A DNA stretch of 64,000 nt, from the NCBI RefSeq assembly GCF_014697625.1, contig NZ_JACJSG010000003.1, positions 124,001-188,000 on the forward strand, read 5' to 3'. The notes under the pieces were generated by a model. That model had not been told where the DNA came from. It did no database searches and worked only from the letters and a program-made list of their open reading frames with translations. Shown here one piece after another: positions 35,476-44,616 of the stretch (position 1 is the stretch's first letter; each line of letters begins with the position of its first letter). The stretch is from Anabaena azotica FACHB-119 (GTDB lineage: Bacteria; Cyanobacteriota; Cyanobacteriia; Cyanobacteriales; Nostocaceae). The position numbers and the translations under genes were made by a program.

Positions 35476-35524
35476 GGTTTTGACCTCTCCCCCAACCCCT
35501 CTCCTACGAGGAGAGGGGAGTGTA
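35476..35524. repeat. GC-rich dispersed repeat, first hairpin
   Basis: GACCTCTCCCCCAACCCCTCTCC-TACGAGG-AGAGGGGAG, same family as 13870. A second half at 35559-35579 continues at 35740 after an inserted MITE. Confidence 0.7.
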
Positions 35525-35579
35525 GAGTATGAAATATCAAAGATAAATTAGGCTTTTAAAGCCTCTCTCCTCTTAGGGG

Positions 35580-35739
35580 CTACGGTGTACACACATCTCT
35601 ATGTTGAGCCAAACAGATCATTTGATCCCCCATTATCCCCCTTAATAAGGGGGACTTTGAGAGCTTCCCCCCTTTTTTAAGGCTAGGGGGGATCAAAACG
35701 CCGTGGGACAAGTTTATATGACTTGTGTGTACACCGTAG
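35580..35739. mobile_element. 160-bp MITE with 16-bp inverted ends and 11-bp target duplication
   Basis: Both ends are CTACGGTGTACACACA, a perfect inverted pair (35580-35595 and 35724-35739). It is flanked by the direct repeat CCTCTTAGGGG at 35569-35579 and 35740-35750. Inside is a second palindrome (GATCCCCC ... GGGGGATC, 35625-35694). No coding capacity. It sits inside a copy of the GC-rich repeat, which reads through if the element and one duplication are removed. Confidence 0.9.
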
Positions 35740-35835
35740 CCTCTTAGGGGAGAGGAATGGAGGTGGGGTTTTTCAGCCGTCGAACTCAGGTCAGTTTAAT
35801 TCGTAAAACAATCAAAACTCAAGCCCAAATAAGGC

Positions 35836-35958
35836 AGGACTGACGCAACTGGAACAATTGTAGGGTGCGTCAGATGTAGAACATCCTTGAATCTGGACGA
35901 AATTATCGGGGCTGACGCACCTTACAGTTAGTTTGATTATGACACTTGCGTAAGTCCT
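35836..35958. mobile_element. 123-bp MITE with AGGACTTACGCA ends, copy 3 (reverse)
   Basis: Reverse orientation of the copy at 31847 and exactly the same length, with TTGCGTAAGTCCT at the right end and AGGACTGACGCAA at the left. High similarity along its length shows recent spread. Confidence 0.85.
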
Positions 35959-36064
35959 ATCTCACTGGCGCACCCTACATTTTAGATATTTTTTTATCTG
36001 GAAGTTCCTAAGTAAAATTCGTAACCCGCTAGCTAATTCTTAATCACGAATTACGAATTATGAA

Positions 36065-36991
36065 TTAATTTTGTTGACTGTTGTTGTAGCGAACCCTAGT
36101 ACCAGCCCAAAGCAATTTTTCGCGTAGGGTTTGATAGTAGGAATTGTTTTCCCGCAGCACAATAAACTTAGCCCGACAGTCAGCCATGCGAATATCAACG
36201 CGATGTGCAGGCCAAATCGAAGTGGCTAAAACCCCGTCCATCCACAACTTAGTGCTTAAATCATAGTCTCCCAAAGGCCAGATACTCACAACAGAACCTG
36301 CGGGAAGAACTATCGGACGGCTAGAAAGACTCATGGGACAGATAGGGGTGATGGTAAGGGCTTCCATACCATCGTGCATGATGGGGCCGCTAGCAGAAAC
36401 TGTGTAACCAGTGGAACCTGTGGGTGTGGAGATAATCAAACCATCGCCTACGTATTGATCTACTACCTCACCGTCAATTTCCATTTCTAGGATAGAAGTA
36501 ATCATGCGATCGGCTGAGGCGGGTTTGACGCAAAATTCATTCAACCCCAGATATATGTCGGTAACTGGTTCCAAGTTTGTGCGATGTCCTTCATACACCG
36601 CCGCTTGCAACATCATCCGCCGTTGAATGGCGTAGCGGTCTTCAAATAACCTGTCCCAGACTTTTTCTGTATCTTGAAATTCGTCAACTGATTCGGTCAA
36701 AAAGCCCAGATGACCCCCTACATTCACTCCGAGAATGGGGATACCGGCTGGGGCTAAATGTCGGGCGCTGGTTAAGACTGTACCATCGCCACCTAAGACA
36801 ATTGCCAGGTCGATTGGTTGACTAGCTGAAGCCAAAAACACGGGATATGGGTTATCTTTTGGCCCGCTAGGCCCCATCAAAACCTGACAATTGCGATTTT
36901 CTAGCTGCTTGGCGCAGAGTTCAGCCCATCGTTTGCTTTGAGAGTCTCGCGCCTTATAAGCAATGATTACCTGCTTGAGTTGCACACGCAA
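36065..36991 (-). CDS. nadK: NAD kinase
   Basis: NadK phosphorylates NAD+ to NADP+ in the cytosol. Of 308 residues, landmark motifs are DLAIVLGGDGTVLTSAR (the GGDGT ATP loop), NVGGHLGFLTE, NEFCVKPASADRM and STPTGSTGYTVSASGPI, all normal for the family. The TTG start at 36991 directly abuts the ndhE stop codon; a GTG at 36985 gives MQLKQVIIAY and may be the real start. Abutment with ndhE shows it is the last gene of the ndh operon, a known cyanobacterial arrangement that couples NADPH-related enzymes. Confidence 0.95.
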   Translation of the reverse strand: MRVQLKQVIIAYKARDSQSKRWAELCAKQLENRNCQVLMGPSGPKDNPYPVFLASASQPIDLAIVLGGDGTVLTSARHLAPAGIPILGVNVGGHLGFLTESVDEFQDTEKVWDRLFEDRYAIQRRMMLQAAVYEGHRTNLEPVTDIYLGLNEFCVKPASADRMITSILEMEIDGEVVDQYVGDGLIISTPTGSTGYTVSASGPIMHDGMEALTITPICPMSLSSRPIVLPAGSVVSIWPLGDYDLSTKLWMDGVLATSIWPAHRVDIRMADCRAKFIVLRENNSYYQTLREKLLWAGTRVRYNNSQQN

Positions 36992-37297
36992 TTACCACTT
37001 CAGGAGATTAAACTGCTCCATATCGACGGTATCACGGTTGCGATAAATGGCAAGCACGATCGCTAACCCAACCGCCGCTTCAGCAGCTGCCACAGTGATC
37101 ACAAAGACTGTGAAAACCTGACCCTTAATTAATGTTGAGTCAAGAAAGTTGGAAAATGCCATTAAATTCAGATTAACAGCATTCAGCAGCAATTCAATTG
37201 ACATCAACACACGCACAGCGTTACGGCTGGTAATTAAACCATAAATGCCGATGCAAAATAAAGCTGCTGCAAGTAATAAAAAGTATTGGAGTTGCAT
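36992..37297 (-). CDS. ndhE: NDH-1 subunit NdhE (NuoK/4L)
   Basis: NdhE is a small membrane subunit of the photosynthetic/respiratory NDH-1 complex in the thylakoid. Its 101 residues hold three transmembrane helices, with the family sequence [42 protein letters not shown], broken here only for length, and the glutamates E35-region and E70-region typical of NuoK. It is in the order ndhA, I, G, E with nadK abutting. Confidence 0.97.
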   Translation of the reverse strand: MQLQYFLLLAAALFCIGIYGLITSRNAVRVLMSIELLLNAVNLNLMAFSNFLDSTLIKGQVFTVFVITVAAAEAAVGLAIVLAIYRNRDTVDMEQFNLLKW

Positions 37298-37331
37298 GAA
37301 TCCTCGTATTTCTTCAGAAAAATCTTGCTGG

Positions 37332-37949
37332 CTATCTTAATTGTTCTTGATTGTCGCTACCAGCACCTACCAATTCTCTAGGACGTTCTGGCAATGTCAA
37401 TACAGTTTGCGACAAGTCTCCAGGTGTAACTTCTGGCAGGTACTCACGACGTGCCAAAATAATTGCTCCCACCATTGCCATCAACAATAAAACAGAAGCT
37501 AGTTCAAAAGGTAACAAGAAATCGCTAAAGAAATGCTCACCAATCAAAATTATCGAACCATCTCCAGCTTTCGGAGTAGTTGAGTAAGACCAAGGTGTAG
37601 CCAATACCATCGTACTCAACAGGGCGAATAATCCCACACTGACGATCGCCGTCAAGATTTTCCTGACATTCGTACTAGGATAGGGCGTAAAATCTTGGCG
37701 CTTGTTCACCAACATGATGGCAAACAGAATGAGTACGTTTACCGCACCGACATAAATCAGCACTTGGGCGGCTGCAACAAAATCACCATTTAGCAACAGG
37801 TATATTCCGGCAATGCTGATGAATACACCCCCCAGCAAAAAGGCAGAATAGACGATGCTGGATGCTAACACCACACCAAGGGCAGCCCCAATCAACATCG
37901 TAGCTAGTATGCCAAAGGAAACAACCTGTACTCCTTCCGCTAGATTCAC
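37332..37949 (-). CDS. ndhG: NDH-1 subunit NdhG (NuoJ)
   Basis: NdhG is the NuoJ-type subunit of NDH-1. The 205-residue protein has five transmembrane segments; typical blocks are [51 protein letters not shown] (shown in part) and the C-terminal [16 protein letters not shown]. It lies 34 bases upstream of ndhE and about 90 bases downstream of ndhI, with a short repeat between ndhI and ndhG. Confidence 0.96.
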   Translation of the reverse strand: MNLAEGVQVVSFGILATMLIGAALGVVLASSIVYSAFLLGGVFISIAGIYLLLNGDFVAAAQVLIYVGAVNVLILFAIMLVNKRQDFTPYPSTNVRKILTAIVSVGLFALLSTMVLATPWSYSTTPKAGDGSIILIGEHFFSDFLLPFELASVLLLMAMVGAIILARREYLPEVTPGDLSQTVLTLPERPRELVGAGSDNQEQLR

Positions 37950-37977
37950 TGTTTTTGATCCTTTTTGATATGCGAAT

Positions 37978-38038
37978 AAATGGGTAATGGGTAATGGGTA
38001 ATGGGTAATGGGTAATTGCCATTACCAATTGGCTATTA
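37978..38038. repeat. GGTAATG repeat between ndhG and ndhI
   Basis: TGGGTAATGGGTAATGGGTAATGGGTAATTGCCATTACC: about five GGTAATG units followed by the inverse, able to form a hairpin in the ndh mRNA. Confidence 0.85.
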
Positions 38039-38042
38039 CCTA

Positions 38043-38621
38043 TTAGCCGTTTTCTACCAAGTCTTCTGGACGTGCGCCAGCGCGGGGTGCGTTGGCGGGT
38101 AGATCGTGGGGGTCTAGTACACCTTTGGGAAGATAAACTAGTTCCCGTAGTGGTGTCACCATTGGATCGTTTGTAACTTTGTAGGGCAGACGACCTAAAG
38201 CCACACTATCATAGTTGAGTTCATGGCGATCGTAAGTTGACAGTTCGTATTCTTCTGTCATTGATAAACAGTTAGTTGGGCAGTACTCAACGCAGTTACC
38301 ACAGAAGATACAAACACCGAAATCGATACTGTAGTGATTGAGCTTTTTCTTCTTGGTGGCTTTGTCAAATTCCCAGTCCACTACAGGTAAGTTAATCGGA
38401 CATACCCGCACACAGACTTCACAAGCGATACACTTGTCAAATTCATAGTGGATGCGACCACGGAACCGTTCCCCAGGAATTAGTTTTTCGTATGGGTACT
38501 GTACGGTGACAGGACGGCGGCGCATATGGTCAAAAGTTACAGCTAGCCCCTGACCAATATAACGACCAGCTTGTACTGCTTCTTTGGCGTAATCGCCGAC
38601 TTGCTTCAGGAACTTTAACAT
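38043..38621 (-). CDS. ndhI: NDH-1 subunit NdhI (NuoI, 2x[4Fe-4S])
   Basis: NdhI carries two [4Fe-4S] clusters of the NDH-1 peripheral arm. Two CxxCxxCxxxCP motifs are visible ([16 protein letters not shown] and [16 protein letters not shown]). The ATG at 38621 gives [17 protein letters not shown], 192 residues, the usual form; the frame is open further upstream only because the STRR there reads as PLPITHY. It lies between ndhA and ndhG in the normal order. Confidence 0.96.
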   Translation of the reverse strand: MLKFLKQVGDYAKEAVQAGRYIGQGLAVTFDHMRRRPVTVQYPYEKLIPGERFRGRIHYEFDKCIACEVCVRVCPINLPVVDWEFDKATKKKKLNHYSIDFGVCIFCGNCVEYCPTNCLSMTEEYELSTYDRHELNYDSVALGRLPYKVTNDPMVTPLRELVYLPKGVLDPHDLPANAPRAGARPEDLVENG

Positions 38622-38646
38622 TTTGTGTCTCTCTACTCTTTTTTGG

Positions 38647-38715
38647 TAATGGGTAATTGGTAATGGGTAATTGGTAATGATTGGCTTTGCCATTACCGAT
38701 TACCGATTAGCTATT
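38647..38715. repeat. GGTAATGGGTAATTGG repeat between ndhI and ndhA
   Basis: Same unit type as 37978 followed by the inverse complement ATTACCGATTACCGATTAG. Both spacers of this operon therefore carry the same kind of STRR. Confidence 0.85.
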
Positions 38716-39832
38716 ACCCGCCGAAGGCGACGGGAAAGGCGAGTTTCAGGGCTGCGGTTAATAGTAGGTTCACTAAACCAACTGGTAACAAAAACTTCCA
38801 TCCTAAATCTAGCAATTGGTCAATGCGTACCCGTGGTACTGTCCAACGTAAGAGGATGGCAGTAAATATTAAAAAGTAAGCTTTGAGTAAGGTCATGGTG
38901 ATACCCAAAGCAGCGTTAACTACCTGTAACGCCGGGTTTGCTTCGCTCACACCTACCCAACTAGCTAATAGATTGATGGGAATGGGGAAATCCCAACCAC
39001 CCAGGTATAATACTGCTACCAACAGAGCCGAAAGCACGAGGTTTACGTAGGAACTGAGGTAGAACAGGGCGAATTTCATCCCTGAATATTCGGTTTGATA
39101 ACCTGCTACTAGTTCTTCTTCTGCTTCGGGTAAGTCGAAGGGCAAACGTTCACATTCTGCTAGGGCGGCTATCCAGAAGATGATAAAACCGAGGGGTTGT
39201 CGCCAAATGTTCCAGCCCAGGATACCGTAGCCTGATTGTTGGTTGACAATATCCACGGTACTGAGGCTATTGGACATCATAACGATCGCCAACACACTCA
39301 GCGCCAAGGGAATTTCATAACTAATTGACTGCGCTGCTGCTCGCAAGCCACCTAATAAGGAATACTTGTTATTAGATGAGTAACCAGCCATCAACAAACC
39401 AATGGGTTGGATGCTAGATAAAGCAATCCACAAAAATATGCCTGTGCCAACATTAGTAATGAGGATATTCTGTCCAAACGGAACAATTAGATAAGACAGA
39501 AATACCGGCAGGACTACAAGAATGGGGCCGAGGGTGAATAGCCAAGGGTCAGCCTGAGCCGGGACGATATCTTCCTTGAATACCAGCTTCAGACCATCCG
39601 CTACCGGAGCCAACAAACCCAATGGCCCGATATACTCAGGGCCTATCCGTTGTTGTGCGGCTGCCGAAATCTTCCGTTCTAGCCATACGCAAACCAGCAC
39701 GCCCACAGTAGCCCCAATGAGCATGAGGATCATGGGCAGAGGCATCCAAATCGCTTTAGCTGTTCCTTGTGGGATTCCTAAATCCATTAGGGATTTAATA
39801 AACGTTCCTTGGAGGTCAATTCCTGAGTTCAT
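38714..39832 (-). CDS. ndhA: NDH-1 subunit NdhA (NuoH)
   Basis: NdhA is the NuoH-type subunit linking the peripheral and membrane arms of NDH-1. The 372-residue protein has eight or so transmembrane segments, with typical blocks [39 protein letters not shown] (shown shortened in function only), [24 protein letters not shown] and [23 protein letters not shown]. It is the first gene of the visible ndhAIGE-nadK unit, with a STRR between it and ndhI. Confidence 0.96.
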   Translation of the reverse strand: MNSGIDLQGTFIKSLMDLGIPQGTAKAIWMPLPMILMLIGATVGVLVCVWLERKISAAAQQRIGPEYIGPLGLLAPVADGLKLVFKEDIVPAQADPWLFTLGPILVVLPVFLSYLIVPFGQNILITNVGTGIFLWIALSSIQPIGLLMAGYSSNNKYSLLGGLRAAAQSISYEIPLALSVLAIVMMSNSLSTVDIVNQQSGYGILGWNIWRQPLGFIIFWIAALAECERLPFDLPEAEEELVAGYQTEYSGMKFALFYLSSYVNLVLSALLVAVLYLGGWDFPIPINLLASWVGVSEANPALQVVNAALGITMTLLKAYFLIFTAILLRWTVPRVRIDQLLDLGWKFLLPVGLVNLLLTAALKLAFPVAFGG

Positions 39833-40285
39833 GTTTTCGCTCTTTAAGTCATCAAGTCATGGTGCAGCTACAATCATTAGTTAAACTAATAGCTGCAACT
39901 ACACCCATAAATATCTCTGCTGAGATGACACCTGATTGAAGATTTGTTGCCATTTCCCATGCCTAGTATATCCTTGGATGGTTTGAGGCTTTTGCATCTC
40001 TATGAGAACTTCTACTTATAGGTAGGATTGAGATGGACTATGGGGGTTTCAGTTATCAGTTATCAGTTAACACAAGTACACTTGATAACTGTTCACTGTT
40101 GACTGATAACTGATTGAGTCCCCAGTCCCTCACTCAAGCATCACAAAAACGCCGCTTCCTTTTTGGCGACGGTTATTTGCTGGCTATCGATTTACTGATT
40201 CCCAGATGTTGGACTATTAAACTAGACTGCTAATTGGACTGAGTTTTTTCCTCCCAGTCCCCAGTCCCCAGTCCTCAGTCCCTAG
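39833..40285. other. Region between gltA and ndhA, with STRRs
   Basis: About 450 bases with GTTATCA/TGATAACTG heptamers (about 40051-40110) and CCCCAGTCCC units near 40255. It must hold the ndhA promoter; no other gene is supported. Confidence 0.6.
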
Positions 40286-41422
40286 CTAACGTTGCTCAAT
40301 AGGAGTATAGGCGATGCTGTGTCTACCGTTATAAACCTGGGTAGGACGGAAGATGCGGTTTTCTTCGAGTTGTTCTTTCCAGTGGGCTAACCAACCGGCA
40401 ACACGAGCGATCGCAAATATTGGTGTAAACAGGTCGGTAGGTATGCCCATCTTCCTGTACACCAAACCAGAGTAAAAGTCAACATTAGGATAAATCCCTT
40501 TGTGACCTAATTTTTCTTCCACCACCCGTTCCATTTCTTGGGCGATGTCGTAGTATTTATCCGCGCCAAACTTGGCAAATAGCTGTTCGGCAAGCTCTTG
40601 CAGAATTATTGCCCTTGGGTCTTTGACTTTGTACACACGATGTCCAAAGCCCATGAGCTTTTCTTTGCGTAGCAGCCTGTCCTCAACATAAGGGCGGACA
40701 TTCTCCACGGAGCCAATTTCTTCCAGCATCTGAATTACTTCTTCATTGGCTCCACCATGTAACGGCCCTCCCAAGGTTCCCACGGCGCTAGCAACCACCG
40801 CGTAGGGGTCGGTCAAGGTGGAAGCTGTTACCCTCGCACTGAAGGTAGAAGCATTCATTGTATGCTCAACGTGGAGAATCAAGCAGACATCGAAGATTTT
40901 TGCCGCCAAAGCATCCGGTTCTTTCTCGTTGAGCATGTAGAGAAAATTGGCGGAATAATCTAAGTCATCGCGGGGCTTTACGGGGTCGTTACCTTTCCGC
41001 ATTAACTGGAATGCTGCTACCATCGTCGGAATAGTGGCTATAAGGCGCACTACCGCATCCCGAATGTAGACGGGGTTGGTTAAATCTCGACGGGAATAAA
41101 ACAAGCCTAACGCCGCAGCAGAGGCTTGGAGAGCGTCCATTGGATGACCGCTTTCGGGGAAGCATTTCATCATATCCCGAATCCGATATTTAATCCGCCG
41201 ATGGAGGCGAACTTCTTCCTCAAACGCTTGCAATTCTTCTTTTGTTGGCAATTCGCCCCAGATTAAGAGATAGGCAGTTTCCAGAAATGTACTTTTCTGA
41301 GCTAATTCCTCAATCCGAATGCCACGATACTCTAGTATTCCCTTTTGCCCATCCACATAACTGATACTTGATTGGGCTGCGGGAATGCCTTCTAAACCAG
41401 GCTTGTATTCGCACACCGTCAT
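40286..41422 (-). CDS. gltA: Citrate synthase
   Basis: Citrate synthase condenses acetyl-CoA and oxaloacetate in the TCA entry step. The 378-residue protein has the family core: QKGILEYRGIRIEELA near the start, LHVEHTMNASTFSARVTAST, GPLHGGANEEVIQML and MGFGHRVYKVKDPRA with the catalytic His, then later FYSGLVYRKMGIP with the Asp of the triad region upstream. Length fits the small bacterial type. The gene is flanked by repeats and is probably its own unit. Confidence 0.96.
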   Translation of the reverse strand: MTVCEYKPGLEGIPAAQSSISYVDGQKGILEYRGIRIEELAQKSTFLETAYLLIWGELPTKEELQAFEEEVRLHRRIKYRIRDMMKCFPESGHPMDALQASAAALGLFYSRRDLTNPVYIRDAVVRLIATIPTMVAAFQLMRKGNDPVKPRDDLDYSANFLYMLNEKEPDALAAKIFDVCLILHVEHTMNASTFSARVTASTLTDPYAVVASAVGTLGGPLHGGANEEVIQMLEEIGSVENVRPYVEDRLLRKEKLMGFGHRVYKVKDPRAIILQELAEQLFAKFGADKYYDIAQEMERVVEEKLGHKGIYPNVDFYSGLVYRKMGIPTDLFTPIFAIARVAGWLAHWKEQLEENRIFRPTQVYNGRHSIAYTPIEQR

Positions 41423-41535
41423 GGCAACACCATTTGCTTTGTGAAATATCTGATCAAGCTAACTTACCAGAAATCGTTGCCGCCATAACAGTAAACTAAC
41501 TCACAACAATTCTGGAAAAGAAAGTTGCAAAACTG

Positions 41536-42030
41536 TTATAGCAAGTACCTGGGCGGTGTCAACCAGAACAACTGACTACGACCTACAGGTGAACCAATTT
41601 CTGGCAGTTTTACTCCGATCATACCTGCTTTTTTCAGGACTAAGCTGTCTTTGGCTTCCCCCCAAAGGAGAATTTCTGCCCAGTTACTTAAACAAGGCTC
41701 ATGTCCCACTAGGGCAATTTGGGTATTTTGGGAGAAATTTTTCGGTTTTAACCAGTAATCTAGCCAATTATAAATATGACCATTGGGCGCAAGATGATTA
41801 GACTCTTCTAAATGGGAACTGAGTCCAGCAGCTAACAGGATTTCTGCTGTTTGCCTTGCGCGAACTAGAGGACTGGTAACAATTAAATCAAATTCCAAGT
41901 CTAGTTTCACCAGACGATGAGCGACTTGCTCAGTTTTTTGCCTGCCTTCCTTGGTGAGCGATCGCTCTTCATCTTTTATACCAGTTTGTTTCTCTTCAGC
42001 GATGCCGTGACGAAATAGATATAGTTCCAC
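41536..42030 (-). CDS. sixA: Phosphohistidine phosphatase SixA
   Basis: SixA removes phosphate from histidine phosphotransfer domains. The 164-residue protein has the histidine phosphatase signature LYLFRHGIAEE (RHG), the basic residues of LVRARQTAEILL, and the second catalytic His in LVGHEPCLSNW. It starts with a GTG at 42030. The family fits cyanobacteria, where several sensor kinases with REC/HPt chains exist, as in this window. No physical link to them is seen. Confidence 0.9.
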   Translation of the reverse strand: MELYLFRHGIAEEKQTGIKDEERSLTKEGRQKTEQVAHRLVKLDLEFDLIVTSPLVRARQTAEILLAAGLSSHLEESNHLAPNGHIYNWLDYWLKPKNFSQNTQIALVGHEPCLSNWAEILLWGEAKDSLVLKKAGMIGVKLPEIGSPVGRSQLFWLTPPRYLL

Positions 42031-42061
42031 GATGTTTATACTGAGTAATAAGGATTAACAG

Positions 42062-42451
42062 TTACGGATATATTAATAAGTTTAACCCTTGAATAAATCT
42101 ATAATCTCGTTGGTTTTTTGTGATAAACGGGTAATTTCCTACTATTGCTGTAGCTGCAATGAGACTATCAGCAATTAGCAAGCCATGACTTAGCCTATAA
42201 GTCCGCAATAAATCAACTGCTTTGTCTGAAACAGCTTGACTAAGTTTAATGATATGAAACTGTTGGAGAAAACGTTCTAAAGTCTGTAGTTCCGCTTTGT
42301 TAGCGCAACCAATCATGAGTTCCATTTGTGTAACTATGCTAATTGCCAAGCCAGAGTTTACTTTGAGAGTTTGTAAACAGTTTACTGCTTCAGTAACACC
42401 ATAACCAGCATCAATTAAAATATCGGTATCAATAATAGTTAAATTAGTCAT
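42062..42451 (-). CDS. PIN domain toxin (VapC-like)
   Basis: The product is a PIN-domain nuclease: the acids are visible in IDTDILIDAGYG (D at the start and the DA pair) and ADSLIAATAI near the end. ATG at 42451 gives about 129 residues; an ATG six codons upstream (42469) would overlap the antitoxin stop. PIN toxins cut RNA, often tRNA or rRNA. It follows a DUF2281 antitoxin with a few bases' overlap or near-overlap, as in VapBC operons. It is directly downstream of the Shedu-like gene and on the same strand, within a block of nucleases. Confidence 0.85.
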   Translation of the reverse strand: MTNLTIIDTDILIDAGYGVTEAVNCLQTLKVNSGLAISIVTQMELMIGCANKAELQTLERFLQQFHIIKLSQAVSDKAVDLLRTYRLSHGLLIADSLIAATAIVGNYPFITKNQRDYRFIQGLNLLIYP

Positions 42452-42455
42452 TTGA

Positions 42456-42689
42456 TTATGACCACTCATTTTCTCTCACACTACGCACCCAAGCAGTGCT
42501 ATCAGTTAAATCTTGGCGATCGCGCCACATACCAATAAAACTATCATTGGCTAAATTATCATCTACTGGTTCTTTTGCAGGTTCAACCACTGCATATCTT
42601 TGCCGTAAAAAAGCTATAAAGTCAATTACTTGACGCTGTGCTTCTACAGGTAAGGATAAAAATTCATTCAACAAATCTTGCTGTGTCAT
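42456..42689 (-). CDS. Antitoxin of the PIN toxin (DUF2281-like)
   Basis: The 77-residue protein matches the DUF2281 antitoxins: MTQQDLLNEFLSLPVEAQRQVIDFIAFLRQRYA at the start, and the C-terminal end NEWS with SAWVRSVRENEWS. It would bind and silence the PIN toxin downstream; the genes are adjacent with a toxin start 5 bases beyond the antitoxin stop. I start at the ATG at 42689. Confidence 0.8.
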   Translation of the reverse strand: MTQQDLLNEFLSLPVEAQRQVIDFIAFLRQRYAVVEPAKEPVDDNLANDSFIGMWRDRQDLTDSTAWVRSVRENEWS

Positions 42690-42742
42690 TAACACTCACC
42701 AAATCACGCATTAGGCTATCTTATTAACTATTTTGCCATAAC

Positions 42743-43426
42743 TTACAACGATGTGCGATCGCTTTCATCTGTGGAAATATCTTGTTTATCTTGTGACTGT
42801 GTTGGCTTAATTGATTGATACAGCAAAAGTCTATCCCTAGTATCTCTTGCCAATTGATCAAAGGTAATACAGATGACTTTGTGGGAGTCTACCACCACTT
42901 TATTTAAACGCCACTCTAATCTAGCTTTATCAATATCGGAAATAAAAGCATCCCTACCTATTACGAGAATGCCGTAAATTTCTATATTTTCACTGCCAAA
43001 AATAGAACGAGATAAAGAAGTATTCTTAAAATCATCAATCTTCCAAAACCAATCAATTATTTGGCTAAATCCATGCTCAAATCTCGGCGACCAATCCGAT
43101 GTACTTCTCCCTTTACTTATAAAAATACTGTCTTCGGTAGCATCTTCAAACTCAACAAAACAGTAAGTGTTATTTATAGAATCCCCAACCACTAAATCGG
43201 CACGAAAATCACCATAAAAAGTAAATTCATGTTTTATTTAATTAAATCTAATAATTTGAGGAACGTAAACACCAATGAATGCTGATAAATGCAGTCTCCT
43301 TTTAAAGAAAGGAAGGATATCTTGAGTTTCTTTCAAGGTCTGATTTGTATTAAGTAGATGTTCAAATTCCTCAAGTTCACGCAGACACTTTTTTAGGTCT
43401 AGGGTAAAATTATCTAGACCTTTCAT
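42743..43426 (-). pseudogene. Shedu-like (DUF4263) nuclease gene broken by an in-frame TAA
   Basis: Two adjoining open pieces on the same frame belong to one gene. Residues 1-62 run from MKGLDNFTLDLKKC to VPQIIRFN (stop 43238-43240), and the frame continues directly with IKHEFTFYGDFRADLVVGDS to DRTSL. The joined 227-codon product resembles DUF4263 (SduA) nucleases: LPFFKRRLHLSAFIGVY, GDFRADLVVGD, CFVEFEDA (the acidic nuclease residues) and WSPRFEHGFSQIIDWFWKIDD. Only one change (for example C to T in CAA) would create the stop at codon 63. The start overlaps the preceding gene's stop (ATGA). A GTG at 43192 could restart translation of the nuclease part. Confidence 0.75.
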
Positions 43427-44616
43427 GCTTTAGCCTCTTCTATTGAGCCAAATAATACTTCAAGGCGATTGTGGTTAACTATATCAACAATAGTTATTTC
43501 TTCTGTGTTCAATGTAAATACAATTCTATATATACCAGCATTCGCAATAAAATACGGACTTGATTTCAACTTCTGGGTTTTAACTTGCGAATGCTCAGGA
43601 GATTCCTGAAGGAGATGGATAGTAGAAAGAATACTTTCTTTCTCTTGAGCCTGTAACGTATCAAGTGCTATTTGTGCTTTTTGTTGGAAAGTTATTTTCT
43701 TTCTTTTTAATTGAGGGTTATTCTGATCCTCATCAGAAGCCAGAGACTCATCAATTAGGTGCTTAAACTCATTATAGTGTGTCTCTAGACCGCCTTCTTG
43801 CGAGCGTTGTTTAATCTCTGATATTACTTTATTTTGTGTTTCTTTATCAAGATTTGCTAATTTTGAAGCAATAATTTCTTTTATATTATGTTGTTCTTGT
43901 TGTTCTTTTTTGACTATATTCATCCAAATTACGGATATTTTTTGATTTATTTCAACTTCATTTATCCATTCAATAAATAATTCATGAACCAAATTTACAA
44001 AATCGCACAAAACTTGATGGCTCAGATTCTCTACGTATCCATGAGCGAGACTGTTTCGCACTTCATAATAAGTTTGAATAATATCAAATTGAGGGATTGA
44101 TAACTCTCCTAAAGAATACATTTGCTTTATTAAGCTTATTGTTGGAAAACGTTCAACAGGAATTGATAAATCAACTGCTCGCCTTCTTAAAGCGCCTTCA
44201 AAAATACTCCACATAAACAGAAAAGCTGGCTCAACATGATTTTCTATAAGTCTATGAGCTTGCTCAAATCTGTCAACTAACTCTTGCCATGAAGGAAGTT
44301 GTTCCGATATTCCAGGTAATGATTTGCTTTCTACGTCTTCAAGGGTCACTAATAAAAAGCGCCAGCCTGGATGCTGACTTACTTTCTCTGCTATAACATG
44401 GAAACGATCCACAGAGATTCGGTTGGGGCTACTCTTGATTTCAATGACTAAACCTGAGTTATCCTTAGTAGCAATAATATCTGGTTGGTAATTACCTAAG
44501 TCAAAAGGCATTTGCTCTATTTTAGGTTCAATTAAAACGTTAAACCCTTCACTTACATACTTGTCCGCTAGAGATTTGAGCTTTTCATCATGTAAAATTT
44601 TATTACTGTTAGTCAT
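43423..44616 (-). CDS. PD-(D/E)XK nuclease - HEPN - RelE-like fusion, candidate defence protein
   Basis: The 397-residue protein has three parts. Residues 1-110 carry a PD-(D/E)XK restriction-type core: P45-D46 and E59-x-K61 in GLVIEIKSS. Residues 115-230 are helical with R187-NSLA-H192, the RX4H motif of HEPN RNases. Residues 240-300 are charged and coiled. The final 85 residues look like a RelE/ParE toxin (KAQIALDTL, QKLKSSPYFIANAGIYRIVFT, ITIVDIVNHN). All three parts suggest attack on nucleic acid, perhaps with self-control by the RelE-like tail. It overlaps the RusA gene upstream and the Shedu-like gene downstream by four bases each (ATGA). I know no named system with this fusion. Confidence 0.75.
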   Translation of the reverse strand: MTNSNKILHDEKLKSLADKYVSEGFNVLIEPKIEQMPFDLGNYQPDIIATKDNSGLVIEIKSSPNRISVDRFHVIAEKVSQHPGWRFLLVTLEDVESKSLPGISEQLPSWQELVDRFEQAHRLIENHVEPAFLFMWSIFEGALRRRAVDLSIPVERFPTISLIKQMYSLGELSIPQFDIIQTYYEVRNSLAHGYVENLSHQVLCDFVNLVHELFIEWINEVEINQKISVIWMNIVKKEQQEQHNIKEIIASKLANLDKETQNKVISEIKQRSQEGGLETHYNEFKHLIDESLASDEDQNNPQLKRKKITFQQKAQIALDTLQAQEKESILSTIHLLQESPEHSQVKTQKLKSSPYFIANAGIYRIVFTLNTEEITIVDIVNHNRLEVLFGSIEEAKA

